From positions 689,262,083-689,326,082 of the forward strand of contig NC_081412.1 in NCBI RefSeq assembly GCF_030272615.1: DNA of 64,000 nt. The letters are read 5' to 3'. Of this stretch, positions 10,966 to 21,741 are shown piece by piece. Position 1 is the stretch's first letter. Every line of letters starts with the position of its first letter. Origin of the DNA: Cryptomeria japonica (lineage: Eukaryota; Streptophyta; Pinopsida; Cupressales; Cupressaceae). The notes beneath the pieces were generated by a model, which saw nothing but the letters and a program-made list of their open reading frames with translations, did not search any database and had not been told where the DNA came from. The translations under genes were made by a program, and so were the position numbers.

Positions 10966-11215
10966 AAAAATTGAAAAATGTCCTGAAATAAAAACAAAAA
11001 AATTGAAAAATGTCTTGAAATAATTCAAAAAAATTGTAAAATGTCCTGAAATAAAAACAAAAAAATTGAAAAATGTCCTGAAATAATTCAAAAAAATTGA
11101 AAAATGTCCTGAAAAAATCCCTAAACATCAAATAATGTCCTAAAAAAATCTCTAAAAATCAAATAATGTCCTGAGAAAATCCCTAAAAAATCGTATAAAG
11201 TCCTGAAAAAAATGA
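10966..11215 (+). repeat. A-rich tandem repeat in E2
   Basis: Several degenerate units of about 30 bp built from AAAATTGAAAAATGTCCTGAA and AATAAAAACAA. The tail units change to ATCCCTAAAAATCAAATAATG. Minus-strand ORFs over it (repeated FFRTFFNFFELFQD) are repeat artefacts. Confidence 0.85.
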
Positions 11216-12140
11216 ACACAAAAAAATTATAAAAACTCACAAAAACAAGCATTTTGCAATAAATGATCCCTTTGTGCATAGACAGATCACTGAGCATTCC
11301 TCCAATGACACGCAATCACACATTGTGCTTTAATGAAATCACGCATTCACAGATGGACTTTTTCGATCAAACCAGACATTCAAACTGATCACAATTGTCA
11401 TATCAATCAATCAACATCAATATCATTGGTCCTTGGCACACTATCATGGGTCTTATACAGGGTGTGGTATACCCAAAACCAGACTATGTCCTGTCTTAGA
11501 TGGGGTATCGCATTCCCTGAAACTAGACAACATGATTGTCCTATCGGCACTTTCAACTTTTGACAATGAAGATCAAGATGTTTGTTTGACTTGTTGAAAT
11601 TAGCGAGTCTTATCATTTACTGATTTCTCTTCAATCATATTCCTATGTTGCTCGATGATGTCACTGAGTGATTTAGAGTGACCAGGATGGTTCATGGTCC
11701 CTTTCTTTTTTGTTGTGATTGCTGTTTGTCTGTGATGTGTCTGTCTTTTGCAAAAAGGGTTGCATTTCAGCTCTGGCCTTCAATGCCATGATGCTACACA
11801 TCCATTTTGCTACATTAAATAAAGGTTCTGACCTACAAAGTGCATTAGTGAAAGCAAGTTTTTCTTCGTCTCTAACTGTCCTTTGTCTCATTTCTTCTTA
11901 CTAACATTTCTTCTATCAGTCTGGTCGCGGTCTTTTATGCCTTCCAATGCTTGTCCTTTGTGCATCCGACCTCCGATTTTTGATCCGTTCGAACCTATCA
12001 TCTTCTATCATTCTTATCGATCAATTGGCCTCTTTTTTGGATGTTTCCGGCTAATTCCTTGAGGGGGCATACATATGTCATTGTCAGTGTCTAGGGCATT
12101 TTCATTATTGTTTTTTGAAACAACGCTTAAAATCGCATTG
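11216..12140 (+). other. E2 3' untranslated internal region
   Basis: About 0.9 kb without a supportable ORF. A G tract (GAGGGGGCATAC, near 12061) could be a second polypurine-like site about 95 bp before the main one. Confidence 0.4.
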
Positions 12141-12158
12141 TCTCAAAGAGAGGCAAAA
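12141..12158 (+). promoter_or_regulatory. E2 polypurine tract
   Basis: TCTCAAAGAGAGGCAAAA immediately precedes the 3' LTR start TGTAGATGTC. It is purine-rich apart from a C, as expected for a plus-strand primer. Confidence 0.7.
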
Positions 12159-13440
12159 TGTAGATGTCTAAAAATGGTCAATGCTTGTGGAGTCATACTT
12201 TAACATTGGCACATTGCCTTGTTTTAGGGTTTTGCGTTGCATTAACATTTCTCCTATGTTACGCACTTGGTCTTTATCATTTGTGAGCATCGAGTCTTTC
12301 TTCTGCATTCTTCATTTGTCTCTCTTTCGAATTTGGTCTTGTCGATAACAATCTTCAGTCATGATTTTGGTCGATCCTTGTCCTTGCCAATTTTGTCATT
12401 TTGTGATTGATTCGTCATCGATCCTTGTCCTCTTTAATCATGTCAATTAGCGCTTTTCAATTTGATCTCTTTATCAATCTTGGTCAATTTATCAATCAAA
12501 TCATTTATCAGCACTGATCCTTTGTCAGTCAGAATCATGATCATAATCAACCCTACATCAATCATCTTTTGTCAAGACCTAATTGTCATTCTTGCATTTT
12601 CTAATTCATCTTCTAGGGTTTCATGATTTATTCATTTAATCTTGTTTGTCATTTCTCCCTCTAGGTTAAATAATTTATTTATTTATCCTAAGTCTTCTTG
12701 TCACAATTAAATGTTTATTTAATTGGCTAACTAATTCCTCCCTCTTTGTGAATTAATTAATAAATGAAAATTTGTTAATTAATTCACTTAATTCCTAATT
12801 TCCTCATTTTCTAATTCCTAATTTCCTAATTTCTATTTCATCTAATTTCAATTCTCTCCTATTTTTCTCCTAATTTCATGGGAATGACTTTTCAAGTTGT
12901 CATAATTTGTCATAATTGACAATCAATCAATTTTGACATAGAAATTTGTCATAATTTTGTCATGAATTATCAATTAATCAATCTTGCATAGAAAGTGCAA
13001 ATTTGTCATAATTTGTCATATTTGTCATTCTTGATTTGCAATTTCCATTTGAATCTCTTCATGCTAATTTGATCTTATCTCCAATTTGTCTATAAATTGG
13101 ATGAATTTCTTCAATCCCAACTAATCACTTTTTCGAATCCCTGATCCTTGGTCAAATCAATCACGCTTCGAGTATTCTTGTGTTACTATCTTGTCTACTT
13201 GCTTTCACATCATGCTTATGCACTAGTAGGTGAGATCCACAAACAAAGCTATTTGAAGGAGAAAGAAGGACAATGGAGCCACATGAAGGAGACATTCAAG
13301 TTTGCAATGGTTTGCGTTTGAATTGATGTCTTGTTTTCATGTCTTTATTGAGTGTTTTTAGGATTGTTATCATTGCAATTGAGGTTTCATGATTGAGCTA
13401 GCTTAATATTGATTTGATGATTTCCAGGTTCCTATCTACA
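12159..13440 (+). repeat. E2 3' LTR, full length
   Basis: The 1282-bp LTR starts TGTAGATGTCTAAAAATGG and ends CCTATCTACA, matching the 5' copy. Its start resembles the E10 LTR start (TGTATACACCTAAAAATGG), suggesting a shared lineage. The 3' flank CTTAC (13441-13445) should be one target-site duplication copy. Confidence 0.9.
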
Positions 13441-14010
13441 CTTACAATGAGGGGCCTGCACATGTAGGAAGGCCAACTACCTAGAGCTCACTACTCAATC
13501 TACAAAATAGAAGTCTCACTGACTTACAAAATGGATTATAAAAATCCAATACAATGTACTGCTTCAAATCAGCATCAACTATGCCAGGTTCAGTACTGGT
13601 TTAATCTCATACTATAACCATAAACCTTATACAAAATCTGTCCTATGCATTCACATATATCTTTCTCATTTCTATCTCATCTCCCATTCCATCTCTACTC
13701 TCTTCTATATCAAAATGATTTACAAGATCTCATACATATATGAGTCTATTACAATATGCCATGTCGGCTTTACAAAAAGATATTTACAATTAAATACAAT
13801 AAACAAAAGTTTATTCCTGTCAGCTGGTGTGTCGGTATGCATTGTTGTTGCTACCAGTGAAGTGTCTACCAGTGTCGGTGCCTGCTGGTGGTTTACCAGA
13901 TGAATGTCGGGTGGTTGCCAAAAGGTTGCCAGTAGGTTTCCAGTAGGTTTCCAGTAGGTTGCCATCAATGACAACACCATCATTTCTCGCTAGAGTATCG
14001 AATGCCAACA
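13441..14010 (-). repeat. E3 3' LTR, 3' part missing
   Basis: This corresponds to 18113-18669. It begins TGTTGGCATTCG on the minus strand. Near 13918-13967 it has extra copies of an 11-12 bp unit (GGTTTCCAGTA) relative to the other LTR. The lost ~270 bp lies beyond E2, outside the window. Confidence 0.9.
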
Positions 14011-14025
14011 ATCCCCCCCTTTGGC
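14011..14025 (-). promoter_or_regulatory. E3 polypurine tract
   Basis: The minus strand reads GCCAAAGGGGGGGAT directly before the LTR start TGTTGG. The arrangement CAAAGGGGGAGATTGTTGG is shared with E7 and E9. Confidence 0.85.
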
Positions 14026-14300
14026 ATTGATGGCAACACTCATGAGAAAAATCCAAAATCTGTTTCCAAAAATGAAGTCCAAAAATTTACCAAAAATATG
14101 TGATCCTCTCAGAAGATGATCTCCTCTGAATAGCCATTTTTCCCTATCCACTACTCCCCCTTTGACATCAATGACAAAGGTTATCAAAAATTGTCAAACG
14201 AGTGCAAAATTTCACCTTAAGGTTTGTAACTGGTTGGTTACAATCTGAAATATATTAGCCAAAACCAAATTTAAACTCTGCATGAATCTATTGCTATCAT

Positions 14301-16441
14301 TCATGGTTGCCTCAGTTCATTGGATCGTGTAGTTAGATGATGCATATGTTCCTCTGGTGATCTTTCTCCTTGAATTAATTCCTTAGAGATCTCATTTCTC
14401 AGAGAGATAAGGTTATCCAATTTAGGACTAAGTTTATACTTCAGCTCTTTGGCATTTTCTTTGATCCTTGCTTTTTCCTTTTCTACAAAAAAGATATCAC
14501 ATTTGTAAATTGTTTCCTCTGCAATTTCATTTACTCTACCAGCCATTAAGCTCACTTATCGATGACCACTAGCAAAAACTGATTTGTTAGCTTCACAAAT
14601 TAATTCATCAATCTCCTCTTTCGAGTTAACTGGATATACAACCAGAAGTTTTTCAACCTTAAGTTTCTTGTCTAACTCCATTACAACAATCCTTTTTGCA
14701 TCTAACCTTCTATATAGATCATTTGGTAAATCATCTACAACTTCAATTAGCACTTTCTTGTAGATGTCCAGATGTAGAATAATGTTGTTTTCAACTCTTT
14801 CCTTTTCTGAATCAGTGAATGTGCTATACAACTTGCTCACATTTTCCAAGTTACCGCCATCAGTGATTTCATTTAGTAAATTATCCAAAGGTGGTATAAC
14901 TTTTTTCTGTTTCTTCTTGGGTGTTAACTTCTTTGCCAATTCTCTTACCGCTTGTTGCTTCTTTCTCAGAGTTCTTGTTTTCTTGGGTGGAGGAGAGGGT
15001 ACCGGTGAAGGTTTTCTCTTCCTATCAACTCTCTTAAATTCAACAGGTATATTACTGTCAGATGATGTGCCAACCAGTGAGATATGTGCCTCCAGTTGCA
15101 ATCCTTCCATTTCACTTTCCTTTATTCCAGTAAGGTACATGACATTTTCTTTTATTTCCTTTACTTGTTTTGATGCACTCCTTATGTACTTTTCTCTTTT
15201 CTTTCTTTGTTTCATTGTTTTTACATCACTCTCAATTGTTTCTGCACTACCAAATTTTTTTTCTATTGGTTCTCTAGGTGCTTCTAATAGGGCTTTAGCA
15301 TAAGTCTCAATAATATTCACATCAACCTCATACCCCATTTCAGTTACCCATATAGTTCTAGGAAGAACTGCTTCCATCCATATTTCATCTTTCTTAATCA
15401 CAAAACAGATTTCCTTATTATATTTATCTACTATACTCTGTGGTAGTCTCTCTCTTATTTTCATTTTGGCTTGGAAAGCTTTGAAATATTCAGTTATATT
15501 GTTTTCCCTAGCAGCACCCATGTTGGTGAAGGCTTCTTGCAATTGTTTGCCTACCGGTATGTCATATCCAAAAAATTTATGTCCAATACCAGGAATTTGT
15601 TTTGAAAAATACAACATAAGGCATACCAAAAGATTACCAAAATGAAATGTCCCTTTCTTGTCTCCTTTTATCTTTTTCAAATTATCTACTAGTTCATCCT
15701 TTAGCCATTCACACACATCTATTTTTGCATTGTTATTACCATATCATAAGAACTTTTAATGCAAAGACTAGAAACTGAGTTAAGTCTATTTGCATGTGTA
15801 GTCTTGTAACCTAAAATCATACTTATGAATCTCACATTGATATCCTTGATGTCATTTACTCTTAGAGATCTACTATCAGACGTTGCTCTGGTTAAGGTCA
15901 TGACTGTGTTGTTAGGTACCTTCTTTGTCTTGTCTGGTCTGTTGCCAATTGAGCGTAATCTTGTCACTGCCCTAATTGCTTGCCGGGTGAATTTGCCAAC
16001 TGAATCTCACCAAAGAAATTCTCCATGTGCCCTACTTAGGAAAATTCTCACTACCTCCTCTAGAAATTCAGGGATGTTCAAGATTTCTACAAAACCTAAA
16101 GTCTCAATAACCTTGTGTTCGGGTTTGACATTTCCATTTTCATCACAAATTATGGTTTCAAACATCTTTAATACTTCCACAAAACCTAATTCTTCAATAT
16201 TGCAGTGAATATAAATGCTAGGGTCTTCAACATAAGCTACACCTTTAGGAATTTTTGATAATGCGCCTATGGAATCATCTTGCTTAGCTATCTCAGGAAT
16301 AATTTTAAAAATGAGCCTAGGGAGTTTTACAATTTCCACAATAGTAGGGTTTGCAATAAATTCGGGAGCAGAAGAGGAACCATTTGAAAAATACCTTAAG
16401 TTGCCTGATAAAGTTTGAGTCCTTGAAAGAAATCTCTTCAC
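14301..16441 (-). pseudogene. E3 orphan ORF, ~714 codons, unrecognised, three internal stops
   Basis: Four open stretches (16441-16007, 15967-15719, 15716-14556, 14555-14301) lie in one and the same frame, separated by single stops and no frameshift, so they were one protein of about 714 residues. The first half has several hydrophobic, helix-like segments (IVKLPRLIFKIIPEIAK, KGTFHFGNLLVCLMLYFSK). Around two-thirds along is a very basic, proline-rich stretch (RKRKPSPVPSPPPKKTRTL, then KKLTPKKKQKK) that looks like a nuclear-localisation or nucleic-acid-binding tail. The C-terminus is helical and charged. No polymerase, integrase or protease signature is present, and I do not recognise the family. 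It follows the E3 gag and may be a second structural or accessory product. Confidence 0.65.
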
Positions 16442-16659
16442 TTCTTCGCCTTGAATGCCTTCGCTCAGATTTTTGTGCTCTTTGCTAGTTTGAATGCTAG
16501 GTGATTCAAAAATGAAGGAAAATTGATGATTTATAATTAAATTTCATTCAACAACCGCAATAAATGCTCGTCGATTAAGTGAAAACTTAACACATTTGCC
16601 TGTAAAGAAGAATTCTATCTTCTCACCATCTACAAAGGGTAATCTGCATGATATTCAAC

Positions 16660-17772
16660 TTGCTGCAATACCCCCAAATGGTTACTTCTTAGTTGGATGA
16701 AGAATTTACTGATGGTGGAGTAATACTCTGTTCTATCGGTAAAGAAATAGTCTCATCAACATTCTAATATGTCTTTCTAATCCATTGTCTTAAAAATTCT
16801 TGCTTTACCTCATCAACCTTTTCTTTGCCTTTCAAACTGGGTCCTTTATTGTTTGTCGGTGAAGTCTTGCTTCTACAAATTTTTTCAATATGTCCAATTT
16901 TGTTAAAGGCATAACAAGTCACATTATTCTTCTAAATAGCCTTTCCATATCCTATGTCGGTTTGTGTTCTGCATTTATTAGATAAGTTCCCAAATCTTCC
17001 ACAAGTATAACATCTTACATTCATTCTGTAGTTTTCTAAATTATGACCAAGTTTGTTGCATTTGGAACTTTGACCGGTGGGTGCATTAATGTTCTGATTG
17101 TTTCTAGATCTACATTGATTTTCTCTATGACCATACTTGTTACAGTTAAAGCATTTCCTATTAAATTTGTAAGCATTAGGTTGTCTTACCGATTTGCTAT
17201 GATCATGATTGTTTGTAGTACTAGAACTTTCACCAACTTCAAATCCAAGTCCATTAGTATCTCAATTAGGTTTCTGAACTTTTCTTGAATTTCTCTTTAT
17301 GTTGATTTGCAGTAGCCAACTCATTTTCAAGAATTCCCATTTGCCTCATAAGTTCAGTTTTATCATGTTGCATGTGAATTAGATCTATCTTTAACATATC
17401 ATTTGCATGACTGAGTCTTAGATTTTCATTACCAGCATCATTGAGTGTCCTAGTCAAGTCATCTTCATTCTTATTCTTGTATTCAATGTCTTTACAAAAT
17501 CTCATAGTCATATCTTGCATTTCATTCCTCATAGTCATGTTTTCTTGTCTCATTTTGTTCACAAGTTCATTAAGAGTTTCCTTTTCATCATTGTCATTCT
17601 GCATCTTCTCATTAAGTTCTTTTCTTTTATTTCTAGCAATATTAAGATTCTTCTAAAGTCCTTGAATGAATTCTTGTGTAGTCCTTAGATCATCTTCAAG
17701 TTTGATATTCTTCAACTTCTCTGAATCATAGTCTACAACAAATCCTTCTAATTGCTTTCTTAAGTTCTCCAT
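16660..17772 (-). pseudogene. E3 gag-like protein: coiled coil plus four CCHC-like zinc knuckles, frameshifted
   Basis: The ATG at 17772 (MENLRKQLEGFVVDYDSEK) starts about 50 bases after the primer-binding site. About 170 residues of charged heptad-like sequence follow (coiled coil), with one stop after IQGL near 17654 and a stop at 17266. Past a frameshift near 17285, another frame encodes zinc-knuckle units: CFNCNKYGHRENQC (intact CX2CX4HX4C), a partial SKCNKLGHNLENY, CYTCGRFGNLSNKC (His replaced by Asn) and CYAFNKIGHIEKIC (second Cys replaced by Phe). An in-frame stop separates the last two. This is nucleocapsid-like and would package RNA. Four knuckles in a row is more than the one usual in plant copia gag, so this gag is unusual or duplicated. 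Confidence 0.7.
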
Positions 17773-17822
17773 CTGTACCAGTGTTAGAATCTTCCTCAAG
17801 CTCTTAGGATTTTGAAAATAGA

Positions 17823-17841
17823 GGACCAGGCTCTAATACCA
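17823..17841 (-). promoter_or_regulatory. E3 primer-binding site
   Basis: The minus strand reads TGGTATTAGAGCCTGGTCC two bases after the LTR end CCTAACA. It differs from the usual copia initiator-Met site (TGGTATCAGAGC) by one C-to-T change. Confidence 0.85.
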
Positions 17842-17843
17842 AT

Positions 17844-18669
17844 TGTTAGGATTAATGATAGTCCCAAAGATACTGAGAGGGGGGGGTGAATTAGTATCTA
17901 ACCGGTTTACAAAATATTTAACCTTATTAAGTATTTTGCATTCCAAAATAATGTACCAATAAATAAGAATTAATGCAGCAAATGAGAAGAATAAAGACAA
18001 CATAGAAAACACACCATAACACAAGATGTTTAATAAGGAAACCTGGTGTGGGAAAAACCTCGGTGGGATTTTTGACCCACAATATTCACTCACTGGCCAA
18101 TGAATAAATATTAATTACAATGAGGGGCCTGCACATGCAAGAAGGCCAACTACCTAGAGCTCACTGCTCAATCTACAAAATAGAAGTCTCACTGACTTAC
18201 AAAATGGATTATGAAAATCCAATACAATGTACTGCTTCAAATCAGCATCAACTATGCCAGGTTCAGTACCGGTTTAAGCTCATACTATAACCATAAACCT
18301 TATACAAAATTTGTCCTATGTATTTGCATATATCTTTCTCATTTCTATCTCATCTCCCATTCCATCTTTACTCTCTTCTATATCAAAATGATTTACAAGA
18401 TCTCATACATATATGAGTCTATTACAATATTCCATGTTGGCTTTACAAAAAGATATTTACAATTAAATACAATAAACAAAAGTTTATTCCTGTTGGCTAG
18501 GGTGTCAGTATGCATTGTTGTTGATGCCGGTGAAGTGTATGCCAGTGTCGGTGCCTGCTGGTGGTTTACCAGATGAATTTCAGGTGGTTGCCAGAAGGTT
18601 GCCAGTAGGTTGCCAATAGGTTGCCATCAATGACAACATCATTTCTCACTAGAGTGTAGAATGCCAACA
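17844..18669 (-). repeat. E3 5' LTR, complete
   Basis: The 826-bp LTR starts TGTTGGCATTC at 18669 and ends ...CCTAACA at 17844. The TTCACCCCCCCC tract about 35-45 bp from its end is shared by the other copia LTRs here. Confidence 0.9.
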
Positions 18670-20012
18670 AATCAGACTTCCTAATTTGTCATTTATTTTG
18701 CATATTCCTTCATTGAATTCTAACTAGTAACCTTATTGTTAAGTTGTGCAACACTTAACAGACTATATTTTAGCCCTTCTACCCACTAGACATATTCACA
18801 ATTTGTTTTATCATTTAGGACTATATATCCCTTACCTTTTACTACACAAGGAGCATCATTTCCGAATCTCACAGTTCCTCCATTGCAATCCTCCATGCTG
18901 AGGAATTTTTTTTTGTCACCGGTCATGTGGTGAGTGCAACCACTATAAATTACCCAATCTCCACACCAGTTTGCACTAGAAATCAATGTCATATCACCTT
19001 CCTCTGTGCTATCTTCCTTAACTATCACAAATGCAATTCCATCTCCATTAGATCCTTTTGATTCTTTATCAGTGACTGCTTCTGCAAGATAACACTCCTT
19101 CTTGCTCTTGTCCTTGTAGCTTCTAAAATTATCCTTCCTGTCTTTATCATTTTCAGGACAGCTTGAAGCAATATGACCTATCTTATTACATGAGAAGAAC
19201 TTTACGGGTAATTTACCTTTATACTTTCCTTTTCCTCTTGGAAATCTTCTTGCCAATAGAGCTTCAATTTCATCTTGTTCCTATTCTTTAGATAACAGAA
19301 TGCCACTTTCATGAGAATGACTGGTTCTTGTAGTAGAACTACTTCTGGTTTCTTTTCTTCTCCTTGTTGGTGCATGCATCATGGAGGCTTTGAAAGAAGC
19401 ATCAATATTTGGTACACTGTTGTCATAGTTGCTTAATTCAAAGGCAGACAACTTATCGATCAATGAGTCAAGTGATACATTAACTATTCCCAAGGATCTA
19501 AGTTCCTGGATTACAGAGACCCTTATGGCATATTGTGGTAGCAAGGTTATCAGGATTTTGCTAACCACATCATCTTCTTCAAGCTTTCCTCCAGCACTTT
19601 TAATGGAGTTTACTACATCCTTTATTCTTTTTCTATATTTATCTATATTTTCTCCTTCCTGTATCCTCATCTCATCATATTTTTCTCTCAAGCTGTCTAA
19701 TTTAGCCTTTTGAACATGAGGATCTCCTCCATAGAATGTCTTTAACTTATTCCACATATGAAAACTTGTTTTTAAATCTTCAACCTCGACACATTCATTA
19801 TCAGAAAGAGTACTAACAATCAAATCCATAGCAACAATATTGTCTTGCCTTTCCTTGACCTGATCTAGAGTGAGAACCCCTGAAGGTTCATTGTACTCTA
19901 TGATTACATGGTTCTAGTAGTGTTCTCCTAGGGATCTTAGATAAAGCTTCATTATTCCACACCATAAGGTGTAATTCTCCTTAGAGAACTTAGGACCCTC
20001 CTTTTGCATCAT
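18670..20012 (-). pseudogene. E4 copia gag-protease fragment, inactivated
   Basis: The frame starts MMQKEGPKFSKENYTLW at 20012 and holds the gag UBN2-type capsid region (HMWNKLKTFYGGDPHVQKAK, IDKYRKRIKDVVNSIKSAGG). A zinc knuckle (FSCNKIGHIASSC) follows with its first Cys replaced by Phe. The protease start is WVIYSGCTHHMTGD, where the catalytic Asp of DSG is Tyr. The frame then runs into the pre-integrase region (GLKYSLLSVAQLNN) before E3 cuts it. In-frame stops occur near 19915, at 19281 and at 18786, all without frameshift. Loss of both the knuckle Cys and the catalytic Asp means this copy was dead or died in place. Confidence 0.9.
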
Positions 20013-20056
20013 CTTGGATCTTTCCTTAAGTTGTTTAAAATTCTTCTGAATGTAAG

Positions 20057-20076
20057 GACCTGATGCTCTGATACCA
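20057..20076 (-). promoter_or_regulatory. E4 primer-binding site
   Basis: The minus strand reads TGGTATCAGAGCATCAGGTC, the standard plant copia initiator-Met tRNA site, two bases after the LTR end. Confidence 0.9.
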
Positions 20077-20078
20077 AT

Positions 20079-21687
20079 TTTTAGTCCCAACCGATGTTGA
20101 GAGGGGAGGGGTGAATCAACAATTTATCAATTTTTCACAATTAAAACTTTTAACTCAAATTTGCCCTAACTTAATATTCATCAATATACCTAATTACTGT
20201 AGAAGAATATGCATGCATGAAAAGATATATTGTGACACCAAGATTTATCTTGCGGAAACCCAAATGGGAGAAAACTACGGTGTGAGTAGGAACTCACAAA
20301 ATTTGTACTCTTTTGAAGTACGCTCGGTGAGGAGCCATCCCTGTTAGGAGATTACAAAGACACTATTAGGTGCCAACTGGTTAAGGGATTTTATCTAAGG
20401 CTTGTTAGTACCTTTACCCTGTTAAAGGTAGTCTGATTAAAGGACTTCAGAACATCAATTAAGATGTCACCCGGTTAAGGGATTTTACAAAGGGACATGT
20501 TAAAGTCCACCCGGTTAAGGGATTTAAGTTGCAATGGTTAGAAAGAAACAAAAGGATGATCTATTGAATTAGCTACTAGTAGCTTGATCAGATCACAAAG
20601 AGAATCATACTCTATTCACACCAGTTGTGTCTTCTCTGCACAACACTGGTTTTTTGCTTACACCTTGGGCTCTGTACTCTGATGGTCCTCTGACCTTCGG
20701 CTCTCCACTGTATTGGTCCTCTGTCACTCAGCTCTACACTCTATCGGTTCTTTGTCCCTCGACCTTGCACTCTATTGGTCTACCGCATACACTCTCTTCT
20801 CTGGTAAATATTTTTAGCACTTCCTCTCACTCTACTTTTCACTTTGGATTTTCTTCTACAGGATCTGCTTTTTGCAAATTTTGCGATGAAGAATTTTTGG
20901 ACGAACTCAAAAATACTTTATACATTTTTTGTCATCACCTTTAGGTGTTTCCTCAATCAAAGCAATCAAAGATTTCAGAATATTTTAAATTCAAAATCTC
21001 CCACTCTTTTCTCTGCACACCCTGCAACAATTCTACCAACTGTTCAACTAATTCTGCCACCACATCCCCCAAAAATAGTGACTTTTGGGTCGAGTTCAGT
21101 CAATTAAGTGTGAACCAAAAAATCCACAAATAATCATGGCTTGAATGCATGATAATTGAAGTTGACTTCACCAACTTTTAGTTTGGCGTAGACACAAGCT
21201 CACCAACCTACCTTTTGCCATCGCAACTGAATAACCGATCACAGCTCTGAGATTTATGGTGATCACCTATCTTTCTTCTTCCTTACCGGTGTATCGGTAT
21301 ACCGTTGCACTCTATATTAACGATTGATCCTTTGATTGCCGGTTTGTTGTGCTAGCATCAAGTATATTTCCTTATTTGCCAATGAGGTTCAGGTTTGCAT
21401 ACAACCTCAAGTCTTCTTGCATGAGTCACCTTTTGTGACTTCATCATCATTAGAATGACCAATCTTCTTGAGTGACAGACCGGTTGGCTTAGTTTGTCTT
21501 CCCTTGAGCTGATTGAACTTTGGTCATCTATTTCTAATGATGTTTCCATGTGTTTACAAGCCATTACCTTTTCTACTAAAATACACCACTCCACTGATAC
21601 CACTTCATCAATCAGTGTTAGACATCAATGATAAATCTTAGCTCATATACCGGTTCTCTGGATTGACCGGTTTTGTCAATGGCAACA
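20079..21687 (-). repeat. E4 5' LTR
   Basis: About 1.6 kb from TGTTGCCATTGAC (21687) to the primer-binding site; the terminal CA seems mutated to AA. It contains three ACCCGGTTAAGGGATTT-like copies (20370-20530) and about four 36-bp units around 20666-20782 (GTACTCTGATGGTCCTCTG type). The 5' boundary is inferred from the TGTTG start and junction with unrelated AT-rich DNA. Confidence 0.7.
20666..20782. repeat. ~36-bp tandem repeat in E4 LTR
   Basis: Four degenerate units of the form CTCTAC-ACTCT(A/G)T(T/C)GGTCCTCTGTC. They explain the plus-strand ORF at 20627-20944, which is not a gene. Confidence 0.7.
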
Positions 21688-21741
21688 TAATTTTTATTTA
21701 ATAATTATTGACTAACAAAATTTAAATGTTGATAATATATT

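Larger units (their letters stand above)
3837..13440 (+). mobile_element. E2: non-autonomous gypsy-like LTR retrotransposon with one long orphan ORF
   Basis: Two direct LTR copies flank an internal region of about 7.4 kb. Order: 5' LTR (5' part cut off by E1), primer-binding site, minisatellite, 2-kb leader, one long Pro/Gln/Ser-rich ORF, AT-rich tandem repeats, polypurine tract and 3' LTR. No protease, reverse transcriptase, RNase H or integrase motif is visible in any frame. E2 inserted into the 3' LTR of E3: E3 sequence begins right after 13440. LTR copies differ at roughly 20 sites in about 895 bp by eye, so this is one of the younger insertions here. Confidence 0.85.
13441..18669 (-). 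mobile_element. E3: non-autonomous copia-like LTR retrotransposon, split by E2
   Basis: Minus-strand order: 5' LTR (18669-17844), primer-binding site, coiled-coil/zinc-knuckle gag, a long orphan ORF, polypurine tract, and a 3' LTR starting at 14010 that E2 cuts at 13441. The internal region is only about 3.8 kb and shows no integrase or reverse transcriptase motif. E3 sits inside the gag-protease region of E4. LTR copies differ at roughly 5% of sites by eye, mostly C/T or G/A, so E3 is older than E2, as nesting requires. Confidence 0.85.
18670..21687 (-). mobile_element. E4: Ty1/copia element, 5' LTR and gag-protease only, cut by E3
   Basis: Minus-strand order: 5' LTR (21687-20079), primer-binding site, gag, zinc knuckle and protease, then the break at 18669/18670 where E3 begins. 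Integrase, reverse transcriptase and the 3' LTR would lie left of position 1. It is the outermost host of nest A. Confidence 0.85.

Noticed and set aside
14764-15303. 179-codon plus-strand ORF
   Set aside because: Antisense shadow of the E3 orphan ORF, which is preserved over a much longer stretch.
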